Source: G965199725 sp965199725
GTDB taxonomy: Bacteria; Pseudomonadota; Gammaproteobacteria; Nitrosococcales; Methylophagaceae
Assembly: GCA_965199725.1 (NCBI GenBank)
Contig: OZ241321.1
Span: 62,001-126,000, forward strand
Length of the DNA: 64,000 bases
Direction of reading: 5' to 3'
The notes under the pieces were generated by a model. It worked only from the letters and a program-made list of their open reading frames with translations, was not told where the DNA came from and did not search any database. The stretch's first letter is position 1. The number at the start of each line of letters is the position of its first letter. Positions 27,356 through 34,000 of the stretch are shown here, one piece after another. Both the position numbers and the translations under genes were made by a program.

Positions 27356-28387
27356 GTGCGGGCTTACATTACAAAGATAGGGCAATTTATTGCTAGGCGT
27401 TGGCGCGTAATTACATCATATACGCCTAAATTAGCCAAAAAGATAAAGCGATATATTAAAGCGCATTGGGTCAGATTTGCGCTATTAGGCTACATAATAG
27501 GTGTTGTCTCAGGTGCACTGTATGTTGCGCTCAACCCACAGACCCTAGACTGGCATGAAGGGTTCAGAAATATTGCCCTGGGATTAACCGCAGTAATCGG
27601 TGCCCCTTTTGTTGTATGGCGCATCAGGATAGCCAGTCAAAATAGCCTGACTACTATCTTTGCTAAAGCCGTTGAGCAGATAGGGGCTACGCAAGGGGAA
27701 AAGGATGAGCCCAATATAGCGGTACGCTTAGGGGGGTTGTATGCACTGGAGGCGTTAGCCAAAGACAATGCCGACTATCATCATCAGGTGATGGAGATCA
27801 TCGCCAGTTATATTCGCCACAATGCACCGAATAAGGATGAGAATGGGGATAATGCGCCAAATGACGATCAGCGCCCAATTAACCCGCCGCGGATTGATAT
27901 TCAAACTGCACTCACTATTATTGGCAGGCGTAACGTAGACCATGAGAGTGAGGATTATCAAATAGAGTTACAGCATGCCAATTTACAGGATGCCCAGTTA
28001 TGGCATGCCAATTTACAGCATGCCAATTTACAGCATGCCTGGTTATGGAATGCCAATTTACAGGGTGTCCAGTTATGGTGTGCCAATTTACAGCATGCCC
28101 AGTTATGGCGTGCCAATTTACAGCATGCCAATTTACAGGGTGCCAATTTACAGGATGCCGAGTTACTGTTTGTCAATTTACAGCATGCCTGGTTACAGCA
28201 TGCCAATTTACAGGGTGCCAATTTACAGGGTGCCAATTTACAGGGTGCCAATTTACGCGGTGCTAAGGGTCTTGCTTGTGCGCAGCTACAGCAAGCCAAA
28301 CATTGGCAGCGGGCCTATCGTGATGAAGACTTAGCCTGCGGTGAAGCTATCCCTGATATACCTGAGGATGACCCTGAAGCAGAATAA
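27356..28387 (+). CDS. Membrane-anchored pentapeptide-repeat protein
   Basis: A 343-aa protein (GTG start) with two transmembrane helices near residues 38-60 (FALLGYIIGVVSGALYVAL) and 73-90, then a cytoplasmic region VEQIGATQGEKDEPNIAVRLGG and YALEALAKDNADYHHQVMEI. This is followed by about 20 pentapeptide repeats of the A(N/D)LQ(H/G) type (about 204-302), predicted to form a right-handed quadrilateral beta-helix. Similar proteins are common in accessory regions; their function is unknown. A strong hairpin terminator follows 10 bp downstream. Confidence 0.85.
   Translation: MRAYITKIGQFIARRWRVITSYTPKLAKKIKRYIKAHWVRFALLGYIIGVVSGALYVALNPQTLDWHEGFRNIALGLTAVIGAPFVVWRIRIASQNSLTTIFAKAVEQIGATQGEKDEPNIAVRLGGLYALEALAKDNADYHHQVMEIIASYIRHNAPNKDENGDNAPNDDQRPINPPRIDIQTALTIIGRRNVDHESEDYQIELQHANLQDAQLWHANLQHANLQHAWLWNANLQGVQLWCANLQHAQLWRANLQHANLQGANLQDAELLFVNLQHAWLQHANLQGANLQGANLQGANLRGAKGLACAQLQQAKHWQRAYRDEDLACGEAIPDIPEDDPEAE
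27969..28265 (+). repeat. 15-bp tandem repeat coding the pentapeptide helix
   Basis: About 20 imperfect copies of a 15-bp unit close to CATGCCAATTTACAG. Because 15 is a multiple of three and the unit has no stop in several frames, long spurious frames open on both strands. Confidence 0.9.
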
Positions 28388-28397
28388 ACGATAACTT

Positions 28398-28433
28398 AGC
28401 CCGTCTCCGTCTGGGTAGGGAGCGGGCTTGTTT
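28398..28433 (+). terminator. Rho-independent terminator after the pentapeptide-repeat gene
   Basis: A GC-rich stem AGCCCG(T)CTCC against GGAGCGGGCT (28398-28428, one bulge) followed by TTGTTT, 10 bp after the stop codon. The next 230 bp (28435-28660) show GC-rich inverted repeats but no gene. Confidence 0.7.
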
Positions 28434-28661
28434 GCGCCATGCTGTTTTATGGCGGGCTGTGCGCGGGGGCATTGTGCCCGCCGGTTTCCTTTTGCCCGAT
28501 AGTTTGACCCGTACAGTCTGCCGCCCTTAACCCTAAAATTAAGCCAATTTAGGGGGTACATCAGCTAGGGTCAGCCTGCGTTCGTGCCTTAAATCGCTTC
28601 CTACGCGCGCGTATTTTGCCAAAAGACAGCTTTTTAAGCTAGTAAGCTCTCTCTTGAACGT

Positions 28662-28691
28662 TTGACAAATAAATAACCAGTACAGTAAGGT
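28662..28691 (+). promoter_or_regulatory. Candidate promoter of the C4-like RNA
   Basis: TTGACA (28662-28667), 18-bp spacer, TAAGGT (28686-28691). A start a few bases further would place the 5' end just before the first hairpin at 28698. Confidence 0.5.
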
Positions 28692-28696
28692 GAGCG

Positions 28697-28770
28697 TGCA
28701 CCTGCAACATCAGGTGCCAGGCTCAACAACCTGCTTTCAAGAGCGTCTAGGCGCTCAATAGCGCTTTTTT
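28697..28770 (+). ncRNA. c4: C4-like antisense RNA controlling the antirepressor
   Basis: A compact RNA of about 74 nt. Hairpin 1 is a perfect 7-bp stem GCACCTG/CAGGTGC (28698-28717). Next comes a mostly single-stranded segment with TCAACAA (b, 28723-28729) and TCAAGAG (a, 28737-28743), then a terminator stem GCGCT/AGCGC (28751-28764) with six T. Segments b and a are the exact reverse complements, in antiparallel order, of CTCTTGA (28818-28824) and TTGTTGA (28830-28836) in the downstream leader. C4 RNAs of phages P1/P7/P22 act through two such short segments upstream of ant genes. Assignment to the class is by architecture and context, without a covariance-model search. Confidence 0.65.
28751..28770 (+). 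terminator. Terminator of the C4-like RNA
   Basis: GCGCT-CAAT-AGCGC followed directly by six T. A competing stem GAGCG/CGCTC (28741-28755) could form instead, which may allow read-through into the antirepressor leader. Confidence 0.6.
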
Positions 28771-28817
28771 ACGCCCAGTTTATGGTGGGCTGATTCAGGG
28801 CGCTAACGCGCGCCGGT

Positions 28818-28900
28818 CTCTTGACGGTATTGTTGACCTGTTTCAGCCTACCGCTTTTTCGATCAACAACGATGGCGGTAGTTATTAACTTTTCAAGAGG
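28818..28900 (+). promoter_or_regulatory. Antirepressor leader with RBS-sequestering complement
   Basis: CTCTTGA (28818-28824) and TTGTTGA (28830-28836) can pair with the C4-like RNA, but equally with TCAACAA (28863-28869) and TCAAGAG (28893-28899); the latter contains most of the AAGAGG ribosome-binding site of the antirepressor. A separate stem CTACCGC/GCGGTAG (28848-28854 with 28875-28881) lies between them. The leader can therefore hide the ribosome-binding site, and pairing of the middle segment with the small RNA would change that. Confidence 0.6.
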
Positions 28901-28908
28901 TAACTGCT

Positions 28909-29694
28909 ATGTCTAATTTAATCCCTATACTTTCTAGCAAAATCAAAGATGAATCTGTACAGCTGATTAATGCAAGAGAGTTGCATCATTTTCTTGAGAT
29001 TGGCAAGCGATTTTCTGACTGGATAAAAAGCAGAATAAAAGAATACAGTTTCGTTGAAAATCAAGACTTTATAGCTATTTCCCAAAAACGAGAAATAGGT
29101 ACAGGTCGTGGAAAAGTTGAGTACCATATTACATTAGATATGGGTAAAGAATTATCAATGGTTGAGCGCAGTGAAAAGGGTCAGCAAGCCAGAAAGTATT
29201 TTATAGAGTGTGAAAAGCGGCTTTTAAGAAGCATGCGCAATGCTGGCAACGAACCCCAACCCCTGATCCCCACCCAACGGCGCCACATTCAACAGCGGGT
29301 TAAGTATCTGGTCAAGCATCAGGTCGGTACTGGCTATGCGTTGCTCTGGGGGCAGATAAAAGATAAGTTTAAGGTGGGGACGTATAAAGATATTGATGCC
29401 ACCTTATATCCTGCACTGTGTCAGTTTTTAGCCTGTGAACCCGAAGCAAACGCAGTTGTATTAACTGATGAGCGCCAAGCATATGATCAAGACATGATAG
29501 ATGCGTTATTGATGTATAACGGCATGGCTGATGAAGTCTATCAGCAAATCAAGCAGTTAATGGCCTCCCTTTATGATGCTGTGCATGAAAGCTATGCTGT
29601 CCGCCTCCTTGCAAACTATTCAGCTACCTGCCAACCAGCAGCATGCTGCCATCAAGCAAGGCAGAGCGATTGTGCAGCAGAAGATGCACACTAA
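28909..29694 (+). CDS. AntA/AntB-family phage antirepressor
   Basis: A 261-aa protein. The N-terminal AntA/AntB domain (about residues 15-100) shows VQLINARELHHFLEIGKRFS, DWIKSRI and GKVEYHITLDMGKEL followed by ERSEKGQQARKYFIECEKRL. The C-terminal half (about 120-215) resembles the DNA-binding/oligomerisation tails of phage antirepressors (KHQVGTGYALLWGQIKDKFK). Such proteins inactivate phage repressors and trigger induction. The gene is preceded by the C4-like RNA and followed by a strong terminator. No cI-like repressor gene is in the element. Confidence 0.9.
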   Translation: MSNLIPILSSKIKDESVQLINARELHHFLEIGKRFSDWIKSRIKEYSFVENQDFIAISQKREIGTGRGKVEYHITLDMGKELSMVERSEKGQQARKYFIECEKRLLRSMRNAGNEPQPLIPTQRRHIQQRVKYLVKHQVGTGYALLWGQIKDKFKVGTYKDIDATLYPALCQFLACEPEANAVVLTDERQAYDQDMIDALLMYNGMADEVYQQIKQLMASLYDAVHESYAVRLLANYSATCQPAACCHQARQSDCAAEDAH

Positions 29695-29741
29695 AATTAA
29701 TTAACCTACCCGCCTATCTAGGCACTGGTATTGATTGGACG

Positions 29742-29772
29742 CCATCCCTTGCTAACAAGGGGTGGCTTTTTT
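29742..29772 (+). terminator. Rho-independent terminator after the antirepressor gene
   Basis: A 10-bp stem CCATCCCTTG/CAAGGGGTGG (29742-29751 with 29756-29765, one G-T pair), loop CTAA, then C and six T. It separates the antirepressor from the holin-like gene. Confidence 0.85.
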
Positions 29773-29790
29773 ATTTTCAGGAGCAGAATA

Positions 29791-30159
29791 ATGGGCATTC
29801 TATCTACGATATTAGGCAGTGGCGATGTCATTAAAAGCGGTATGCAGCTAATAGACGCTATGCACACCAGTAAAGAAGAAGCGCTTAGCGCCAAAACGCA
29901 GGGCAAGGTTGACTTACTTAACGCCTATGCACCCTTCAAAGTTGCCCAGCGTTATCTGGCGTTGATGTTCACCTTCACATTTTTAGGATCATTTTTGCTG
30001 GTGCTGGCGATGACATTATTTGGTGATGTCAGGATACATGATATCAGAGCTGTGATTGCGGAGTTTTATATTGGGCAAATCATGCTGATTATCATCACCT
30101 TTTATTTTGGTGGCGGGTTTTTAGAAAGCACCAAATGGGCAAAGCGGCAAAAACAATGA
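29791..30159 (+). CDS. Holin-like small membrane protein
   Basis: A 122-aa protein with an N-terminal amphipathic stretch (GILSTILGSGDVIKSGMQLI) and two strongly hydrophobic helices (about residues 57-78, LALMFTFTFLGSFLLVLAM; about 88-112, FYIGQIMLIIITFYFGGGF), ending in basic KWAKRQKQ. Size, topology and position before a DUF5675 gene fit phage holins. ATG 29791 follows CAGGAG. The stop overlaps the ATG of the next gene (ATGA). Confidence 0.65.
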   Translation: MGILSTILGSGDVIKSGMQLIDAMHTSKEEALSAKTQGKVDLLNAYAPFKVAQRYLALMFTFTFLGSFLLVLAMTLFGDVRIHDIRAVIAEFYIGQIMLIIITFYFGGGFLESTKWAKRQKQ

Positions 30160-30610
30160 AAGTAACTGTTAGCCGATTTGTATCTGACGAGGATACAACG
30201 ATAAGCACAGTGGCAGAGTAGCGGGTAGATTTCAATGCTTTGGCTTAGAAGATGAATATCGCGCCACCAAACTGGTCGGAGAAACGCGGATACCAGCGGG
30301 CGTTTATCAGTTAGGTATTCGCAAGGTTGGTGGCTTTCATGCCCGTTATGGCCGCCGTTTTTCTCATATGCACAGAGGCATGATTGAGGTACAGCAGGTA
30401 CCTGATTTTAAGTACATTCTGATCCATTGTGGCAATACTGATGCCCATACTAGTGGTTGCCTGATTGTGGGGGCGGGTGCATTGACCGAGCATGGCAATA
30501 TGTGTCTGCAGTCTTCAGCACGGGCATACCAGCGCTTATATATGCTAATGATTGATGCTGTTGCAGCGGGCCAAGCAACCATTGAATACATTGATAATGA
30601 TTGGCTGTAG
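30156..30610 (+). pseudogene. DUF5675 family phage protein, frameshifted
   Basis: ATG 30156 overlaps the holin stop and reads MKVTVSRFVSDEDTTISTVAE before TAG 30219. From about 30221 another frame gives AGRFQCFGLEDEYRATKLV then GETRIPAGVYQLGIR, FHARYGRRFSHMHRGMIEVQ and HCGNTDAHTSGCLIVGAGAL, ending at 30610. This is a near-complete DUF5675 domain, found beside holins and possibly involved in lysis. One frameshift between about 30204 and 30221 inactivates it; a sequencing indel cannot be excluded. Confidence 0.75.
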
Positions 30611-30657
30611 CTGTGCCTGTATCCTGAACTGACTAGGTATCCCAAGCAGATGACCTG

Positions 30658-31566
30658 TCATTTTTTACTGAACTGATACAGCAGGTTCGGTTCACTGATA
30701 ATATAGAGCTTACCTTTTGCATCTAAGGTTATGCCTTCTGCTTGCGGAATATCATTAAGCAACCCACTAAACCCTGATTCTAAATCCATGTAACTGACTT
30801 TGTTTCCCAGCAAGTCAATCTCAGCCAATAACTTAGATTCATGACTTAAGACGAGTAAATGCCCTGATTGTTCATCAAAGTGCAACCCCGATAAGTCACT
30901 TAAATAAAGATTATCAATATCAATGGGTTCCTCCACTTCAATGCTCATGGTCTTATCAAGTAAGCCTGATACAGCCATTATTTTCAGCGGGTTTTTCTCC
31001 TTGACGATATAAATTATCTTTGATGTGAAATTAACAGCGATGCCTTCAATGCCTTTGTTTTCTTGGCTGCCTTTGTCAAGGGTAATACGTGGCAATGTTT
31101 GACGATCAATCACTTGGGTTGAGGCGTCTATTTTGGCTATCGCAATCGTTTGATCTCGTTCATCAGCGATGACAAAGTTACCATTACCTGCATAAGCGAT
31201 TGCTTCGGTATCAGTAAAGTTAGTCAATGCGATCTTTCTAAGAGGCAGGAGCTGTGCATCCATTTCAATCACTAGCTGCGGGCTATTCGCTATAACCCAA
31301 AAAGTGTTTGTATCCGGATTAAAGGTAATACCAGAGGCATTAATAGCTATCCCCGGAATTTGCTGACCCTGAATAACCGCTTCATAATCCGGTAACCAAA
31401 TGGCTGTGCGTTTATCAGATTCAGAATGGTGCCAATCAAGCCACCAATACCAGATTTTGTCATCAGTATCAGATATATGAGACAGCAGCATCATGATAAT
31501 AATGACCACGCTGCCTAATAATATAGGGAATAATTTTAGAGGTATTTTTCCCATGAAATATAGCAT
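30658..31566 (-). CDS. SdiA-regulated / YjiK-like beta-propeller protein
   Basis: A 302-aa membrane-anchored periplasmic protein: N-terminal signal anchor (about residues 9-29, KLFPILLGSVVIIIMMLLSH), then the SdiA-regulated domain with NASGITFNPDTNTFWVIANS (about 77), DTEAIAYAGNGNFVIADERD (about 119), EGIAVNF (about 174) and DLSGLHFDEQSGHLLVLSHE (about 227). The family forms a phytase-like propeller of unknown function. It sits just inside the right end of the element, pointing inward, and may be passenger cargo. Confidence 0.8.
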   Translation of the reverse strand: MLYFMGKIPLKLFPILLGSVVIIIMMLLSHISDTDDKIWYWWLDWHHSESDKRTAIWLPDYEAVIQGQQIPGIAINASGITFNPDTNTFWVIANSPQLVIEMDAQLLPLRKIALTNFTDTEAIAYAGNGNFVIADERDQTIAIAKIDASTQVIDRQTLPRITLDKGSQENKGIEGIAVNFTSKIIYIVKEKNPLKIMAVSGLLDKTMSIEVEEPIDIDNLYLSDLSGLHFDEQSGHLLVLSHESKLLAEIDLLGNKVSYMDLESGFSGLLNDIPQAEGITLDAKGKLYIISEPNLLYQFSKK

Positions 31567-31737
31567 ACATAAGATTGCATAATTAGAAAGTTTTACTGTG
31601 TTTATTATTGGATATAAATGAGCGTAAATTATCGGGGAAAACCGAAAATTATGCTTAATAAAATCAAGGGCTGGCGGGATGCCCGTTTTTCTCCAAAAAA
31701 GCGTTATCCCTCTAATTTTTAATGGATTAATATGTTA

Positions 31738-31786
31738 TCTGGGGGACGAGAGGTCGCAGGTTCAAATCCCGCTGTTCCGACCAATA
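31738..31786 (+). repeat. attR: 49-bp direct repeat (tRNA-Pro 3' fragment)
   Basis: Identical to 25088-25136. It lacks the acceptor 5' strand, D arm and anticodon 5' stem, so it is not a tRNA gene. It marks the right boundary of the element. The rest of 31567-32070 contains no supported gene; 31790-32070 is AT-rich upstream sequence of the regulator at 32071. Confidence 0.95.
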
Positions 31787-32070
31787 CAATACTTAAATGT
31801 AGTTTTTCTCTGAGATGAATACAAGCAGGAGTCAGGCAACTTAGCCTAACTATACGCTCATGATCGGGCTGGTTGTCAGAGGTTGTTATTTTCATTATGT
31901 ATCCTCATTGATAGAAATATAAGATAAACTATAAATAAGTTGGCAACACAATAAGGATACGCTAAAAATTGTCATAAAGGACATAATAGAAAATATTTAA
32001 TATACTGAATAAAGTTTGATTTTTATGTATATGTTAGTTTAGTAATACTTAAGAGATGGGGGGCTAGCCT

Positions 32071-32871
32071 ATGTTTAATTATCTTCAGTCCTTACCAGCA
32101 CAAAAAGTGCTGAAGCAGATTTTTGTAGACAGTCATACCACTGACTTTAGTCAGACTGATTTAAATTGTGTAGCACGTATGATCTTGGCTATTGATCAAC
32201 CAGAAGAATTAGCGCAAATTGCGCTTGGTCATCTGGTCTTACAATTAGGAGCATGTAGCGCTGATATAGGCTTTTTAGGTCCGCAAGATAAAGTGTACCA
32301 ACCTACATTTGTTTATGCAGGTAAATTCTCCCAGCGTTTGCATGCAGATGGCGTGCTCACTTGGTCTAATCAGGATAGTTTATTTCAGCAAGCCTGGAAA
32401 AATCGTCACCCAGTAAGCTGTTGCAACATTTATGAAGATACTAGAATCTCTGATTCCAGAGCGGCATTTTCTGCTATTCACAGTGAGAGCACCTTGCTTC
32501 AGCGTCTCACCATTGGCAGGCAAACGGTCGGACTGGTATGTGTTGATTTTACCAATGAACAACATGAGTGGTCTCCAGAGGAAAGTTACTTTATCCAGCG
32601 CTTTGCTGAAACATTTTTTGCACCACTCATTGCTATCAGCCAGCACTGGTACGGGGGTAAATCATTGCTAACTTTTATGAAACGGCCTACCCAATCGGAA
32701 CTAGCAGCTATTAAGCTGGCTGCTAAGGGTATGCGCTATAAACAGATCGCCTGGGAATTAGGTAAATCAGTACGCACCATTGAAAATCAATTGCGTCATG
32801 CACGTAATACAATGAGTGCATGTAATCAGGTTGATCTAGTTAAAAAATGCCAGCCCTTTTTGGATAGTTAA
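32071..32871 (+). CDS. GAF-LuxR transcriptional regulator (copy A)
   Basis: A 266-aa cytoplasmic regulator. The N-terminal half (about 45-195) looks like a GAF-type sensory domain (LVLQLGACSADIGFLGP, RQTVGLVCVDFTNEQHEWSP, SYFIQRFAETFFAPLI). The C-terminal LuxR helix-turn-helix (about 207-262) reads IKLAAKGMRYKQIAWELGKS and VRTIENQLRHARNTM. A paralogue lies at 36344-37135; the pair encloses the cupin/unknown/porin operon. Its signal is unknown; the GAF-like part is not an acyl-homoserine-lactone domain I can recognise. Confidence 0.8.
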   Translation: MFNYLQSLPAQKVLKQIFVDSHTTDFSQTDLNCVARMILAIDQPEELAQIALGHLVLQLGACSADIGFLGPQDKVYQPTFVYAGKFSQRLHADGVLTWSNQDSLFQQAWKNRHPVSCCNIYEDTRISDSRAAFSAIHSESTLLQRLTIGRQTVGLVCVDFTNEQHEWSPEESYFIQRFAETFFAPLIAISQHWYGGKSLLTFMKRPTQSELAAIKLAAKGMRYKQIAWELGKSVRTIENQLRHARNTMSACNQVDLVKKCQPFLDS

Positions 32872-32961
32872 CAGCCTTTATCTTAACACAAATATCAAGC
32901 GTTTTATTTTTGCACAAAGCCTTTTTTCATAGCGACAAAAGAGGCAAGCCGTTATCTTTTG
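32715..32961 (+). repeat. ~247-bp duplicated segment (copy A): regulator 3' end and downstream DNA
   Basis: Nearly identical to 36979-37226. It covers the LuxR helix-turn-helix codons, the stop and about 90 bp of non-coding sequence. Mismatches cluster in the codons around 32789-32855, and the non-coding part differs by one inserted base. Confidence 0.9.
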
Positions 32962-33112
32962 TTTTTTTATCTGGATGGCAGCAGGTCAAGTTTTAAGCTT
33001 GCTGTTTCAAGCAATACAATCTTTGATTAAGATAGGTAGTTAGTACGCATACAATTGGCAGCTAAGCGGGTACGATCAAAACTGGTTGTCAGAGAAAAAC
33101 GTGCGCTATAAA

Positions 33113-33979
33113 TCAATATGTTTTAGACAGCGCTACCACAAAGCGTGAATCAACGATGTGGTTATTGAATGTCCGACCATACAAGTCATTATCACCTACC
33201 TTAATATCAGTGTCGTGGTACCTTAAATCAAGGTTAAAGCCCCATATATTACGGCTGATACCAATATTCCAGTGCGTCCAGTCAAGCTCAGTCTTGCCAT
33301 TACCATCGTAATCATAGGTTGATTTTGGCTTGTCAGTGCTGAACATTTGGCGGCCAATCGTTGCTGACAGGGTAAAGGAATGCGGTAGTATAATACTGGA
33401 ATGTAGTGCTACATTATGCGACTCCAGTCCTTTGACGCCAAACCAATCCGTAATGGTCGGTGAATATTCAAGTTTAAGATTGACATTACCAAACTGCCTA
33501 TCAATGTAGTTAAACATTTCTAGATAGTTGGATGAGTTATTGCCGCGATAAATATAATGGAACAAAAAGCCATTATAGTTAAAGCCAGTGTTACCAATCG
33601 GGCCAGCATAGCCAAGATAGGGCCCATGAATTGAGTTAATTTTTGGATTATGGCCTTCTGGCATACTGTTGGCGGGAAACAAGTTATTAGCCACATACAG
33701 CCCAGCGTATATGCCGGTATTATGCGTCCAAGTGAGCGACGCTTTTAGTGAGACAATATCACCATCGTTAGTTTCTGATTCACCGCGAAACACATAATCG
33801 CTAGCAATCTCAGTCCATAGGCTGAATTTGCCGCCAAGCATTTCATCGGCATCTAAAAATTTATCAAAGGCATTATCGTGTCCACTGCCTGATCGCTCTG
33901 GGCTAGACTCAGCCATCACAAGCGGCATAAACCCAATCATGGTTGCTAAAAATACACTTTTACCAATACTATTATTCAT
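33113..33979 (-). CDS. TorF-family putative outer-membrane porin
   Basis: A 288-aa protein with a signal peptide (about 1-23, ending VMA) and a beta-strand-rich mature part ending in aromatic Tyr. The TorF motif DYVFRGESETNDGDIVSLKA appears near residue 66, and alternating strands such as GIYAGLYVANNLF, WNIGISRNIWGFNLDLRYHD and DSRFVVALSKTY suggest a 12-strand barrel. It is the last gene of the leftward cupin/unknown/porin operon, 21 bp after the preceding stop. TorF proteins are thought to transport small molecules; the substrate here is unknown. Confidence 0.8.
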   Translation of the reverse strand: MNNSIGKSVFLATMIGFMPLVMAESSPERSGSGHDNAFDKFLDADEMLGGKFSLWTEIASDYVFRGESETNDGDIVSLKASLTWTHNTGIYAGLYVANNLFPANSMPEGHNPKINSIHGPYLGYAGPIGNTGFNYNGFLFHYIYRGNNSSNYLEMFNYIDRQFGNVNLKLEYSPTITDWFGVKGLESHNVALHSSIILPHSFTLSATIGRQMFSTDKPKSTYDYDGNGKTELDWTHWNIGISRNIWGFNLDLRYHDTDIKVGDNDLYGRTFNNHIVDSRFVVALSKTY

Positions 33980-34000
33980 TGCATTAATCCTCCTTAAAGG

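Larger units (their letters stand above)
25088..31786. mobile_element. 6.65-kb integrated phage-satellite-like element in tRNA-Pro
   Basis: Bounded by 49-bp perfect direct repeats of the tRNA-Pro 3' end, with a tyrosine-recombinase gene next to the tRNA. The cargo is an unknown protein, a pentapeptide-repeat membrane protein, a C4-like RNA, an AntA/AntB antirepressor, a holin-like protein, a DUF5675 gene and a YjiK-like gene. No capsid, terminase, portal, tail or Zot gene is present, so it cannot be a complete tailed or filamentous phage. It is either a decayed prophage or a small satellite element. Confidence 0.85.

Noticed and set aside
27969..28265. Possible CRISPR-like array
   Set aside because: Units are 15 bp head-to-tail without unique spacers and encode pentapeptide repeats.
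27958..28334. Long open frames on both strands across the pentapeptide region
   Set aside because: They arise from the 15-bp repeat, which lacks stops in several frames; only the frame with the A(N/D)LQ pattern and upstream membrane helices is credible.
31738..31786. Second tRNA-Pro gene
   Set aside because: Only the 3' part is present; no acceptor 5' strand or D arm.
25088..31786. Integrated filamentous phage (size suggests an inovirus)
   Set aside because: No Zot-type ATPase, replication initiator or coat-protein gene; the holin-like and antirepressor genes point to tailed-phage ancestry.
31738..31893. Minus-strand frame running through the right att site with GTAGFEPATSRPP
   Set aside because: This peptide is the well-known artefact of translating a tRNA gene antisense; here it comes from the duplicated tRNA-Pro fragment.
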